A stretch of 64,000 nt of DNA from Pseudazoarcus sp963975885 (GCA_963975885.1 CAXBIS010000016.1:27136-91135); one strand, 5' to 3'; counted from the first letter of the stretch, positions 24,614 to 33,309 are shown. Program-made: numbers and translations. The notes: generated by a model not told the origin, from the letters alone.

Positions 24614-26017
24614 TTACTTGGTTTTGTCGCTGCCCTTGAGGCCGATCTTGAATTGATCGATATAGGCGTTCGGCTTCCTGCCGTCGAAGGTGAGGCCGTC
24701 GATGAAGGTGGTGTGCTCGACGCTGCGAAAACCCGTTTCGTTGGCGAAGTCGGGGAAGTCGGCGGCGCTCATCTTGCCTTCGGCGATCAGCTCCTTGGCG
24801 GCCTGCTGGTAGACGTCGGGGCGGAAGACCTTCTTGGCCGTCTCGAGGTACCAGCTATCCGGCTTGTGCTCCGCGATCTGGCCCCAGCGGCGCATCTGCG
24901 TGAGGTACCAGACTGCGTCCGAGTAGTACGGATAGGTCGCGTTGTAGCGGAAGAACACGTTGTAGTCGGGCGCAGCGCGCTTGTCGCCCTTCTCGAACTC
25001 GAAGATGCCGGTCATGCTGTTGGCGATCACCTCGTAATCGGCACCCACGTATTGCGCGGCCGAAATCATCTTCGCCGCCTCCTTGCGGTTCTTGTTGTTC
25101 TCCTCGTCCAGCCACTTGCCCGCGCGGATCAGTGCCTTGACCACGGCCACATGGGTGTTGGGGTTGGCTTCGGCCCAGTCGGCGGTGACACCGAAAACCT
25201 TCTCGGCGATGTTGTTGCGGATGTCGTAGTCGGTGATCACCGGAACGCCGATGCCGCGGAACACGGCCTGCTGGTTCCACGGTTCGCCGACCATGTAGCC
25301 GTGGATGGTGCCGGCGTCGAGCGTGGCCGGCATCTGCGGCGGCGGAGTCACCGAAAGCAGTACTTCGGCGTCGATCTGGCCGGTGGTGTCACCGCGTTCC
25401 GGCGCATAGAAGCCGGGGTGGATGTCGCCGGCGGCGAGCCAGTAACGCAGCTCGTAGTTGTGTGTGGAGACCGGGAAGACCATGCCCATGCGAAACGGCG
25501 TGCCGCCATCGCGGAAGGTCTTGACGACCGGGGCGAGCGCTTCGGCCTTGATCGGGTGTACCGGCTTGCCGTCCTTGTGCGGGATGTTGGGCTTCATTGC
25601 GGCCCAGACGTCGTTCGAGACCGTCATGGCGTTGCCGTTGAGATCCATCGAGAAGGCGGTGACGATGTGCGCCTTGGTGCCGAAGCCGATCGTCGCACCG
25701 ATGGGTTGCCCCGCCAGCATGTGTGCGCCATCGAGTTCGCCGGAGATGGTGCGGTCGAGCAGGACCTTCCAGTTGGCCTGGGCCTCGAGCGTCACGAACA
25801 GGCCTTCATCCTCGAAGTAGTGTTTCTCGTAGGCGACCGCGAGCGGCACCATGTCGGTGAGCTTGATGAAGCCGAACTTCAGGTCGGGCTTCTCGATATC
25901 GCCCAAGGCGGCGGCCGGCGTGGCCAGCGTCGCCAATGCCATGCCGAGGGCGGCGGCCGTGCCGCGAAGGGTGCGCGACAGGCTCGGCGTCGCGGATTTC
26001 GGGGTGTGTGCGTGCAT
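24614..26017 (-). CDS. nrtA: Nitrate ABC transporter substrate-binding protein
   Basis: 467 residues with an N-terminal signal peptide (basic region SRTLRG, hydrophobic core to about residue 35). The mature part begins KPDLKFGFIKLTDMVPLAVAYEK and contains YMVGEPWNQQAVFRG, typical of NrtA/CmpA nitrate/bicarbonate-binding proteins. No lipobox Cys is evident, so it is probably soluble in the periplasm. ATG 26017 follows CAGGAG; an upstream in-frame ATG at 26071 lies inside the leader terminator and is rejected. First gene of unit 3. Confidence 0.93.
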   Translation of the reverse strand: MHAHTPKSATPSLSRTLRGTAAALGMALATLATPAAALGDIEKPDLKFGFIKLTDMVPLAVAYEKHYFEDEGLFVTLEAQANWKVLLDRTISGELDGAHMLAGQPIGATIGFGTKAHIVTAFSMDLNGNAMTVSNDVWAAMKPNIPHKDGKPVHPIKAEALAPVVKTFRDGGTPFRMGMVFPVSTHNYELRYWLAAGDIHPGFYAPERGDTTGQIDAEVLLSVTPPPQMPATLDAGTIHGYMVGEPWNQQAVFRGIGVPVITDYDIRNNIAEKVFGVTADWAEANPNTHVAVVKALIRAGKWLDEENNKNRKEAAKMISAAQYVGADYEVIANSMTGIFEFEKGDKRAAPDYNVFFRYNATYPYYSDAVWYLTQMRRWGQIAEHKPDSWYLETAKKVFRPDVYQQAAKELIAEGKMSAADFPDFANETGFRSVEHTTFIDGLTFDGRKPNAYIDQFKIGLKGSDKTK

Positions 26018-26058
26018 CGTCGTACTCCTGGGTTTGCAAAAGATCCGGTTCCACAAAG

Positions 26059-26131
26059 CAACGGCGCCCATGACCGGTCCGAGGACTTGTCATGGGCGCC
26101 GTTGCCCCGTTTGCGCTCCATCGTCGGAGCG
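26059..26131 (-). promoter_or_regulatory. ANTAR-type antitermination leader, nrt unit 3
   Basis: Read on the minus strand: P1 (26131-26114) is CGCTCC-GACGAT-GGAGCG; its hexaloop keeps G4 but has G instead of A at position 1. Six bases later P2 (26107-26094) is GGGC-AACGGC-GCCC, with the same AACGGC loop as units 1 and 2. A 16-bp perfect stem (26104-26089 with 26074-26059, 14-base loop) overlaps P2 and would be the competing terminator, but only CTTTGT follows. The nrtA start lies 41 bases further on. Confidence 0.8.
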
Positions 26132-26220
26132 GCTGATTCGCATGCGGACGGGTTTTCCGTCCCGGCCGCCGGCCCGGATCCTTCGTCGGAACACGAGTTC
26201 GGTGGCGTCGAACGTACTTA

Positions 26221-26236
26221 CGCAAACGTCGTGCCA
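26221..26236 (-). promoter_or_regulatory. Sigma-54 promoter, nrt unit 3
   Basis: Minus strand TGGCACGACGTTTGCG has the full TGGCACG -24 element and TTGC -12 element with GG-N10-GC. Expected start near 26210, about 80 bases before leader P1, longer than in units 1 and 2. Confidence 0.88.
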
Positions 26237-26324
26237 GTTCCACGCAATTGTGGAAAACCGCAGTGTTTTCGGGAGATTCCGCCGGCATGCGCGATGGGTT
26301 CTAGCGCACGCGCATGCGGCGTGC

Positions 26325-26371
26325 GCACCATCGCGGGCCATCACGCACCGTGTCGGGCACGTCTCTGGTGC
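26325..26371. promoter_or_regulatory. NtrC-like sites, nrt unit 3
   Basis: A perfect GCAC-N7-GTGC site at 26357-26371 and a degenerate one at 26325-26339 (GCAC-N7-GGCC) are 32 bp apart, upstream of the minus-strand sigma-54 promoter at 26236. The 32-bp spacing equals that of unit 1. Confidence 0.65.
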
Positions 26372-26414
26372 GATGCAGCACGGATTGTGTCAGTGGCGTG
26401 ATGCCGCTGCGGAT

Positions 26415-26454
26415 GAGCGATCGCCCCGCCAAGGGGATGGCGGGGCGATCGCTC
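26415..26454 (-). terminator. Terminator-like hairpin after the PP2C/kinase gene
   Basis: Perfect 16-bp inverted repeat GAGCGATCGCCCCGCC / GGCGGGGCGATCGCTC with an 8-base loop, 19 bases beyond the stop of the kinase gene. No T-run. It marks the end of unit 4 and lies just upstream of the unit 3 enhancer sites. Confidence 0.65.
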
Positions 26455-26473
26455 CGTGTGAATGGGCCGCGCC

Positions 26474-28183
26474 TCAGCGCGCCAGCAACAGGTACAGCAG
26501 CAGGATGTTGAGCACGCCCGAGACGACCAGCGCGATCTTGATGCCCAGCTCCGGGTCGCGTCGCAGCAGGGGGCTGCTGCGCGGCACGGCGAGCGGGCGG
26601 TGGGCGCCCACCTCGAGGGCGAGCAGGAATTCCTCGGCGGTCTCGAAGCGGTCGCGCCGCTCGCGCGCGACCGCCTTGAGGATCACCGATTCGAGCCAGT
26701 GCGGGATGTCGGCACGCCAGCGCGTGGGTGGCACCGGGTCGCCGAAGCGCGGGCGCTGGAAGGGTTCGATCTCGCCGTAGGGGAAGCGTCGGGTGAGCAG
26801 TTCGTACAACGTGACGCCGGCCGCGTACAGGTCGCTGCGCACGCTCGCGCTCTCGCCGGCGAACAGTTCGGGCGCCATGTAGCTGGGCGTGCCGGGGTTG
26901 TTGATCTCGCCGAATACGCGCGCCTCGGCCTGGCCGTCCGAGGCGGCCACACCCAGGTCGAGGATGCGCAGGCGGCCGTCGGCGCCCACGTGCAGGTTGG
27001 CTGGCTTGATGTCGCGGTGAACGATGGCCAGCCGGTGCAATGTGGCCAGGCCCTTGACCAGTTCGATGCCCAGTTCGGCCACCTCGGTCGCGGCGAAGGG
27101 CTGGCCGGCGGCCAGGCGCGCGGCCAGCGTCGCACCCTCGTGCCAGCTCATCAGGTAATAGAGCCTGGTGGCGGCCGGTTGCGGCACGACTTGCGGGAAA
27201 TGCGCGTCGCGCACGCGGCTGGCGAGCCATTCCTCGTGCGCCAGCGCGGCGGTGCATGCGGCGTCGGACGCCTCGGGGCGCAGCGTCTTGAGCACGTACT
27301 GACGCCCGGCTGCGTCGCGCACGCGGTACAGCCGCGTCATGCGCGAGTCATGCACCAGGGCCTCGGCCGTCAGGCCATCCAGCGTCTCGCCGGGCTTGAG
27401 CAGCGGCGGCAGGGGGCGCGCGCTCATGCGCGAGATCGCGTCGCGCAGGTCGTCGGCGGGCAGGGCGGTGACGCGCACTACCAGCGCCGTGCAATCGTCG
27501 CGGCTGCCGGCGTGTTCGGCACCGCGCGCGAGCAGTTGCGCCACGGCTTCCGGCGTCGCCTTCTGCGCCAGCGTCTCGCTGATGCGTGCGTCGCCCAATG
27601 TCTCCCACACACCGTCGGTGAGCAGCGCGAACACGTCGCCGACCTCGGCGTCGCCGTCGGCAATGTCGATCGCCACGCGCTCGTCCAGGCCGATCGCGCG
27701 CGAGAGCACGTTGTCCAGTTCGGGGTGGGCCCACACGTGATCGGAAGTCAGGCGGTCGAGCCGGCCGCCGCGCAGGCGGTAGATGCGCGAGTCGCCCACA
27801 TGGGCGATGGTGTAGCGCCGCCCGCGCAGCACCAGCGCGGACAGCGTGGTGGCCATGCCGGCGGCCTCGCGCGAGCGCGCCGTCTGCGAGGCGAGCCAGC
27901 GGTTGAGCGCGTTGATGACCGTCTCCAGACTCTGCGCGATGCCCCAGGTGTCGGGCGTGGCGTAGTAGTCGGCAAGCAGGCCGCGCACGGCGAATTCGGA
28001 CGCCTCGCGCCCGTCGGCGTGTCCGCCCACGCCGTCGCCGATCGCGGCCAGCACGCCCTTGGCGTCGAGCTCCGCGCCGTCGGGCGTGACCGCGCCGCAG
28101 AAATCCTCGTTGTGCGCATGTGCGCCGCGCAGCGAGGCGTGGCCGAGTTCGACCTGCAGCGTCGCGGGCGGGCGCGTGTTCAT
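26474..28183 (-). CDS. PP2C-type phosphatase fused to Ser/Thr protein kinase, C-terminal membrane anchor
   Basis: 569 residues. Residues about 10-235 form a PP2C phosphatase (AIGDGVGGHADG, THVGDSR-like IAHVGDSRIYRL, LLTDGVWETL, RDDCTALVV). Residues about 265-520 form a Hanks-type kinase: YVLKTLRPE (ATP Lys), IVHRDIKPANLHVG (catalytic loop), ILDLGVAAS (DLG in place of DFG), GTPSYMAPEL. The last 20 residues are a membrane helix. Both halves keep their key residues. It starts five bases after the nitrate transporter. Similar fusions near nitrate transporters and nirBD are known in proteobacteria; targets are unclear. Confidence 0.9.
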   Translation of the reverse strand: MNTRPPATLQVELGHASLRGAHAHNEDFCGAVTPDGAELDAKGVLAAIGDGVGGHADGREASEFAVRGLLADYYATPDTWGIAQSLETVINALNRWLASQTARSREAAGMATTLSALVLRGRRYTIAHVGDSRIYRLRGGRLDRLTSDHVWAHPELDNVLSRAIGLDERVAIDIADGDAEVGDVFALLTDGVWETLGDARISETLAQKATPEAVAQLLARGAEHAGSRDDCTALVVRVTALPADDLRDAISRMSARPLPPLLKPGETLDGLTAEALVHDSRMTRLYRVRDAAGRQYVLKTLRPEASDAACTAALAHEEWLASRVRDAHFPQVVPQPAATRLYYLMSWHEGATLAARLAAGQPFAATEVAELGIELVKGLATLHRLAIVHRDIKPANLHVGADGRLRILDLGVAASDGQAEARVFGEINNPGTPSYMAPELFAGESASVRSDLYAAGVTLYELLTRRFPYGEIEPFQRPRFGDPVPPTRWRADIPHWLESVILKAVARERRDRFETAEEFLLALEVGAHRPLAVPRSSPLLRRDPELGIKIALVVSGVLNILLLYLLLAR

Positions 28184-28188
28184 AGCGG

Positions 28189-29403
28189 TCAGATCTTCGC
28201 GCCGGTCAGGTGCGGCGTGCCCCAGGTGGTGCGCCAGCGGCGCTTGACGCCGGTCAGGCCGACCAGCGCCAGCACGGCGAGAAAGGCGAAGGCGAGCAGG
28301 CCGGGCTGGTAGCTGCCGGTCAGCTCCTGCGAGAAGCCCAGGCTGGACGCGAGCCAGAAGCCGCCGACGCCGCCGGCCATGCCGACCAGACCGGTCATCA
28401 CGCCGATCTCGCGGCGGAAGCGTTGCGGCACGAGCTGGAATACCGCGCCGTTGCCCATGCCGAGTGCGAGCATCGCGCACACGAAGGCCGCCGCGCCGGC
28501 CCACACCGAGGACAGACCGAAACTGGCGATGACGATGAAGAAGGCGGCGACGAGATACATCATGGACAGCGATCGTACCCCGCCGATGCGGTCGGCGACA
28601 TTGCCGCCGATGGGGCGCACCAGCGAGCCGGCGAACACGCAGGCGGCGGTGAAGTAGCCGGCAGTCTTCGCGTCCAGTCCGTACTGGGTGTTGAAGTAGA
28701 TCACCAGCGACGAGGCCAGGCCGACGAAACCGCCGAAGGTCACCGAGTAGAAGAACATGAACCACCATGCATCACGGTCCTTGAGGACCTTCAGGTATTC
28801 GGCGAGCGTCTTCGGCGGCGGCGCGTCGGGCGCGTCCCTGGCGACGAAGATGAACATCACGAACACCGCGACGAGCGGAATCAGCGCGAGCCCGAACACG
28901 TTCTCCCAGCCGTAGGCGATGGCCAGCCCCGGCGCGAACAGCGCGGCGAACGCCGTACCCGAGTTGCCGGCGCCGGCGATGCCCATGGCCGTGCCCTGGT
29001 GCTCGGGCGGATACCAGCGCGAGGCCAGCGGCAGCGCGGCGGCGAAGGCAGCACCGGCCATGCCCAGGAAGATGCCCAGCACCAGCGTCTGCTCGTAGGA
29101 GTGGATGCCGGCCAGCCAGGCCCAGGCCAGCGCGCCGATGACGACGATCTGGCCGATGATGGCCGCGCGCTTGGGTGACAGGCGGTCGACCAGCACGCCC
29201 ATGACCACGCGCAGCAGCGCGCCGGCGAGCACCGGGGTGGCGACCATCAGGCCCTTCTGCGAGTGGGTCAGACCGAGGTCGTCGGCGATGCCGACCGCGA
29301 GCGGGCCGAGCAGCACCCACACCATGAAGGCGAGGTCGAAGTACAGGAAGGAGGCGATCAGCGTCGGCGTGTGGCCGGCGGCGAGGAAGGATTTGCGGTC
29401 CAT
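28189..29403 (-). CDS. NarK/NasA-type nitrate/nitrite MFS transporter
   Basis: 404 residues with about twelve membrane helices. Nitrate-porter signatures are visible: GIAGAGNSGTAFAALFAPGLA (first nitrate motif) and GMAGGVGGFWLASSLGFSQELTGSY (second). Start ATG 29403 (MDRKSFLAAGHTPTL) is the usual start of this family; the longer frame overlaps nirD spacing without similarity. Third gene of unit 4 after nirB and nirD, giving a second nitrate uptake route beside the ABC transporter. Confidence 0.95.
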   Translation of the reverse strand: MDRKSFLAAGHTPTLIASFLYFDLAFMVWVLLGPLAVGIADDLGLTHSQKGLMVATPVLAGALLRVVMGVLVDRLSPKRAAIIGQIVVIGALAWAWLAGIHSYEQTLVLGIFLGMAGAAFAAALPLASRWYPPEHQGTAMGIAGAGNSGTAFAALFAPGLAIAYGWENVFGLALIPLVAVFVMFIFVARDAPDAPPPKTLAEYLKVLKDRDAWWFMFFYSVTFGGFVGLASSLVIYFNTQYGLDAKTAGYFTAACVFAGSLVRPIGGNVADRIGGVRSLSMMYLVAAFFIVIASFGLSSVWAGAAAFVCAMLALGMGNGAVFQLVPQRFRREIGVMTGLVGMAGGVGGFWLASSLGFSQELTGSYQPGLLAFAFLAVLALVGLTGVKRRWRTTWGTPHLTGAKI

Positions 29404-29488
29404 GGGGGTTCTCCGGGCAATACGGGCCCGCGCCGCGCGCCGCAGCGCGCGTCGTTTCGGGCGGATTTCGTGGGAGGGGTTGCGCCGG

Positions 29489-29824
29489 CTAGAGCAGCAA
29501 CAGCACGTGCCCGTCCTCGACGCGCGCGTCGAAGCGGGCCGTGCAGCCCTCGTCGGGTTCGGCCGCGTGGCCGTCCTCGAGGCCGATGCGCCAGTTGTGC
29601 AGCGGGCAGGTGACGCTGCGCCCGTGCACGATGCCGGCCGACAGCGGGCCGCCCTTGTGCGGGCAGCGGTCCGACAGTGCGAAGACCTCGTCGTCGCCGT
29701 TGCGGAAGACGGCGATCGCGCCGTGGGTGGGGTGTTCCAGCGTGCGGGCGCCGAGCACCGGGATGTCGTCAAGCGCGCACACGCGGCGCCAGGTGGTCGC
29801 GGATTGGGGTAGGGGCATGTTCAT
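29489..29824 (-). CDS. nirD: Nitrite reductase (NADH) small subunit
   Basis: 111 residues with a Rieske-like fold (VFALSDRCPHKGGPLSAGIVHGRSVTCPLHNW). Here both Cys-His pairs are present (CPHKGGPLS and CPLHNW), so it may bind a [2Fe-2S] centre; many NirD proteins have lost these ligands. Two in-frame ATGs are close (29824, 29818). Located between nirB and the nitrate transporter. Confidence 0.92.
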   Translation of the reverse strand: MNMPLPQSATTWRRVCALDDIPVLGARTLEHPTHGAIAVFRNGDDEVFALSDRCPHKGGPLSAGIVHGRSVTCPLHNWRIGLEDGHAAEPDEGCTARFDARVEDGHVLLLL

Positions 29825-29850
29825 GGTCCTGGGTTCCTGTTGGGTCGGGG

Positions 29851-32307
29851 TCACGCCGGGAGCGGCTCGAACTGCTCGCGCAGCTTCGGCTGGGCGGCCT
29901 GCTCGGCCCACGGGTCGGGGGCGTCGCGCAGCGCGAACAGCAGCCGCTCGTAGAGTGCGCGGCGGTTGTCCTCGTCCTCGACGACCAGACGCTTGACGTG
30001 CTCCATGCCGACTCGCTCGACGTAATGCACCGTGCGTTCCAGGTAATACGCTTCTTCGCGATACAGCTGCAGGAAGGCACCGCCGTACTCCATCACCTCT
30101 TCGTCGCTCGCGACCTTGCACAGGAACTGCGCGACCTCGGTCTTGATGCCGCCGTTGCCCGCCACGTAAAGCTCGTAGCCCGAATCGACGCCGATCACGC
30201 CCACATCCTTGATGCCCGATTCGGCGCAGTTGCGCGGGCAGCCCGACACCGCGAGCTTGACCTTGTGGGGCGACCACATGCCGAAGAGCATCTTCTCGAG
30301 CTTGACGCCCATCTCCATCGAGCGCTGCGTGCCGAAGCGGCAGTGTTCGGAGCCGACGCAGGTCTTCACGGTGCGCAGGCTCTTGCCGTAGGCGTGGCCC
30401 GAGACCATGCCGGCTTCGCCCAGGTCGTGCCAGATCAGCGGCAGGTCGGCCTTCTTCGCGCCGAGCAGGTCGATGCGCTGGCCGCCGGTGACCTTGACCG
30501 TCGGGATCTGATACTTCTCGGCCACGTTGGCGATCGCGCGCAGCTCGTCGGGCGTGGTCAGGCCGCCGAACATGCGCGGCACCACCGAATAGGTGCCGTC
30601 CTTCTGGATGTTGGCGTGGCTGCGCTCATTGACGAAACGGCTCTGCGGATCGTCCTCGGCCTCGAACGGCCAGGTCGAGAGCAGGTAGTAGTTGAGCGCC
30701 GGGCGGCAGGTCGCGCAGCCGTTGGGGGTCTTCCACTCCAGCGCGCGCATGACGTCGGGGATGGTCAGCAGCTTGCGCTCGCGGATCGCCTGACGCACCT
30801 CGCCGTGGTTGTGGTCGGTGCACGCGCAGATCGGCTTGGAATGCTTGTCGGCGGCCTGGAAGGCGCCGCCGATGGTCGAGGCCAGCAACTGCTCGACCAG
30901 CCCGGTGCAGGACCCGCAGGAACTCGACGCCTTGGTGTGCTTCTTGACGTCGTCGAGCGTGAACAAGCCCTTTTCCTTGATCGCGCGGACGATGGTGCCC
31001 TTGCACACGCCGTTGCAGCCGCACACTTCCGCCGTGTCGGGCAGGCTGGCGGCCAGATTCTGGCCCTGGTGGCCGGCGTCGCCCAGATGCGACTGCGAGA
31101 AGCTCTGGCCGAACATCAGGTGGTCGCGCATCTCGGCGACGTTCTTGCCTTCGCGCATGAGCTGGAAGTACCAGGCGCCGTCGGTGGTGTCGCCGACCAT
31201 CACCGCACCGGCGAGCTTGTCGTCGCGCAGCACGATCTTGCGATACACGCCGCCGGCGCGATCATGCAGCACGATCTCGTCGCAGCCCTCGCCGCCGGAA
31301 AAGTCACCGGCCGAGAACACGTCGACGCCGGTGACCTTGAGCTTGGTCGAGGTCACCGAGCCCTCGTAGCGGCCGATGCCGAAGCCGGCCAGATGGTTGG
31401 CACAGACCTTGGCCTGCTCAAACAGCGGCGCGACCAGGCCGTAGCTCACGCCGCGGTGGCTGACGCATTCGCCGATGGCGTAGATGCGCGGGTCGGTCAC
31501 GGTCTGCATGGTGTCGCCGACGACGATGCCGCGGTCGCAGTGCAGCCTGGCCGACTCGGCCAGCGCGGTGTTGGGGCGGATGCCGGCGGCCATCACGACG
31601 AGGTCGGCCGGCAGGCTGCGTCCGTCGGCGAGCTTGAGTGCGGCCACGCGCCCATCCTCGCCGGCTTCGAGCGCGGCGGTCTGCACGCCCAGTTCGAACT
31701 TCAGGCCCTTGGATTCGAGCGAGGCCTGCAGCAGGTCGGCCGCCGGCTGGTCGAGCTGGCGTTCCATGATCCAGTCGGCCAGGTGCACCACGGTCACATC
31801 CATGCCGCGCAGCGCGAGACCGTTGGCCGCTTCCAGTCCGAGCAGGCCGGCGCCGACGACGACCGCGTGGCGCCAGGTGCTGGCCGCCTGGATCATCGTT
31901 TCGGTGTCGGCGATGTCGCGATAGGCGATCACGCCGGGCAGGTCGGCGCCGGGCACCGGCAGGATGAAGGGGTTGGAGCCGGTCGCCAGCAGCAGGCGGT
32001 CGTATTCGGCCTCGGTGCCGTCGTCGGCGCGCACGACGCGGCGCACGCGATCAATCTCGACCACCTTGCGGCCGGTGTGCAGCGTGATGCCGTTGTCGGC
32101 ATACCAGTCGAGATCATTGAGCATGATCTCGGGCAGGCCCATTTCGCCGGCGAGCACCGGCGAGAGCATGATGCGGTTGTAGTTGCCGTGCGGCTCGGCG
32201 CCGAAGACGGTGATGTCGTACTGCTCGGGCGCGTACTTGAGCAGTTCTTCCAGGGTCTTCACCCCGGCCATGCCGTTGCCGACCATTACCAGTTTCTGTT
32301 TGCGCAT
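29851..32307 (-). CDS. nirB: Nitrite reductase (NADH) large subunit
   Basis: 818 residues. Reduces nitrite to ammonium in the cytoplasm with NADH. Order: FAD/NAD domains (VMVGNGMAGVKTLEELL, VVGAGLLGLEAANGLALRG), two BFD-like [2Fe-2S] segments (CGCNGVCKG...CGSC and CACTDHNHGEVR...CATC), then siroheme/4Fe-4S reductase domains with CVGSEHCRFG and GCPRNCAESGIKD. ATG 32307 (MRKQKLVMVG) follows GAGGGGAAATC. First gene of unit 4; siroheme would come from the SUMT in unit 2. Confidence 0.97.
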   Translation of the reverse strand: MRKQKLVMVGNGMAGVKTLEELLKYAPEQYDITVFGAEPHGNYNRIMLSPVLAGEMGLPEIMLNDLDWYADNGITLHTGRKVVEIDRVRRVVRADDGTEAEYDRLLLATGSNPFILPVPGADLPGVIAYRDIADTETMIQAASTWRHAVVVGAGLLGLEAANGLALRGMDVTVVHLADWIMERQLDQPAADLLQASLESKGLKFELGVQTAALEAGEDGRVAALKLADGRSLPADLVVMAAGIRPNTALAESARLHCDRGIVVGDTMQTVTDPRIYAIGECVSHRGVSYGLVAPLFEQAKVCANHLAGFGIGRYEGSVTSTKLKVTGVDVFSAGDFSGGEGCDEIVLHDRAGGVYRKIVLRDDKLAGAVMVGDTTDGAWYFQLMREGKNVAEMRDHLMFGQSFSQSHLGDAGHQGQNLAASLPDTAEVCGCNGVCKGTIVRAIKEKGLFTLDDVKKHTKASSSCGSCTGLVEQLLASTIGGAFQAADKHSKPICACTDHNHGEVRQAIRERKLLTIPDVMRALEWKTPNGCATCRPALNYYLLSTWPFEAEDDPQSRFVNERSHANIQKDGTYSVVPRMFGGLTTPDELRAIANVAEKYQIPTVKVTGGQRIDLLGAKKADLPLIWHDLGEAGMVSGHAYGKSLRTVKTCVGSEHCRFGTQRSMEMGVKLEKMLFGMWSPHKVKLAVSGCPRNCAESGIKDVGVIGVDSGYELYVAGNGGIKTEVAQFLCKVASDEEVMEYGGAFLQLYREEAYYLERTVHYVERVGMEHVKRLVVEDEDNRRALYERLLFALRDAPDPWAEQAAQPKLREQFEPLPA

Positions 32308-32365
32308 GATTTCCCCTCGCAACAACGCTCCGACGCATGGCCGGAACATGATTCGATGTCGTCAG

Positions 32366-32423
32366 GGATCGGCGCTGATCCTCGGGCAGCTCTGTCTGCC
32401 CGGCAGTCGGGCCGTCCTTGGCC
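32366..32423 (-). promoter_or_regulatory. ANTAR-target-like hairpins in the nirB leader
   Basis: On the minus strand: hairpin A (32423-32410) GGCC-AAGGAC-GGCC; hairpin B (32401-32384) GGGCAG-ACAGAG-CTGCCC; hairpin C (32381-32366) GGATC-AGCGCC-GATCC. All three loops are hexanucleotides with A1 and G4. Loop sequences differ from the AACGGC of the other units and no terminator with a T-run is visible before nirB, so antitermination here is less certain; a translational or Rho-linked effect is possible. Confidence 0.6.
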
Positions 32424-32500
32424 GGGCTGCTTTGGAATGACGTATTCATTCGGATGCCGCGGTTTCGCGACGCTGCGTCGGGCATCCCTGGGGACTTTCA

Positions 32501-32517
32501 ATGCAAGCACCGTGCCA
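32501..32517 (-). promoter_or_regulatory. Sigma-54 promoter, nirB unit 4
   Basis: Minus strand TGGCACGGTGCTTGCAT matches the sigma-54 consensus TGGCACG-N4-TTGCA exactly. Expected start near 32491, about 185 bases before the nirB ATG, leaving a leader with the hexaloop hairpins. Confidence 0.92.
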
Positions 32518-32633
32518 GACTGCACGGGGCGCACCATCGCGGGGCGGCGCCCGGGATGCCTGCAGCTGCGGTCCATGGCTGCTTCGAGAGGGGGTTGGTG
32601 AGCCCTGTCCGGGTGTCCGTGCGGGCCAGGCGC

Positions 32634-32679
32634 GCACCGCTTCGGGTCATGTGCGCGCTGCGATGCACCATGACGGGTC
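32634..32679. promoter_or_regulatory. Degenerate NtrC-like sites, nirB unit 4
   Basis: Two GCAC-N7-GGTC elements at 32634-32648 and 32665-32679, 31 bp apart, lie 115-165 bp upstream of the sigma-54 promoter. Each keeps one perfect half-site; spacing matches the other units. Confidence 0.5.
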
Positions 32680-32688
32680 GTCGCGGTC

Positions 32689-33309
32689 TCAGGGCGTGGT
32701 GTCGGTCGCGGTGTGTTGCGCCGACCAGCGAGCGATGTCCTGCGCGACGCGGTCGGCCGCGCGTCCCATGGCGTCCACGACATCGGCCACCGCGGTGCCT
32801 GCGGCGTTCTCACGCGCCTCGAAGCGCTGGCTGGCGACGATGTGCCGGGTGTTGCCCTGCGCCAGGCGGACATCGATGCGGATCACCGCCTCGGGACGAC
32901 CATTGCGATATTCGCTCTGGAAGGCGCGCAGTTCGGTGTCGAGTTCGAAATCCGCGAACAGACTGCGTTCGTCGGTGCTGACCGAGGCGAAGCGCTGTCC
33001 GGCCAGCAGCGCGTCGACGATGCGCTCGCGCATCAGTACCGGAGCCGGGTCGGTCCAGGCCGCGCCCTGGTAGACGCTCACCAGCCGGTCGTCGGGGATC
33101 ACGACGATGCGTCGCCCGGCGATGCGCGAACCGCTGACCGGGCGCAGCACGCGCAGCGAGACGTCGATCTGCGGGCCGGCGGGTGCCGCGGCGTGATCGA
33201 TCGCACCGGGCAGCAGATAGACGTCGACCGCTTCGCGCTCCGGCAGGATGGAGCAGGCGGGCAGCAGTGCGGCCAGTGACAGGGCGGCGAGGACGAGGCG
33301 GCGCTTCAT
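32689..33309 (-). CDS. PqiC-like auxiliary lipoprotein of Mla/MCE transporter
   Basis: 206 residues with a lipoprotein signal (LAALLPAC, Cys at residue 19). The rest fits the ABC-type transport auxiliary lipoprotein (PqiC/DUF330) family: DVYLLPG, RPVSGSRIAGRRIVVIPDDRLVSVYQGAAWTDP, LLAGQRFASV. Such lipoproteins accompany MCE proteins in moving lipids between membranes. Its ATG overlaps the stop of the MCE gene by four bases. Last gene of the operon. Confidence 0.85.
   Translation of the reverse strand: MKRRLVLAALSLAALLPACSILPEREAVDVYLLPGAIDHAAAPAGPQIDVSLRVLRPVSGSRIAGRRIVVIPDDRLVSVYQGAAWTDPAPVLMRERIVDALLAGQRFASVSTDERSLFADFELDTELRAFQSEYRNGRPEAVIRIDVRLAQGNTRHIVASQRFEARENAAGTAVADVVDAMGRAADRVAQDIARWSAQHTATDTTP

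Noticed and set aside
26018..26071. Upstream ATG extending nrtA by 18 residues
   Set aside because: It lies in the leader terminator stem and adds a segment before a normal signal peptide; the ATG at 26017 has a proper ribosome site.
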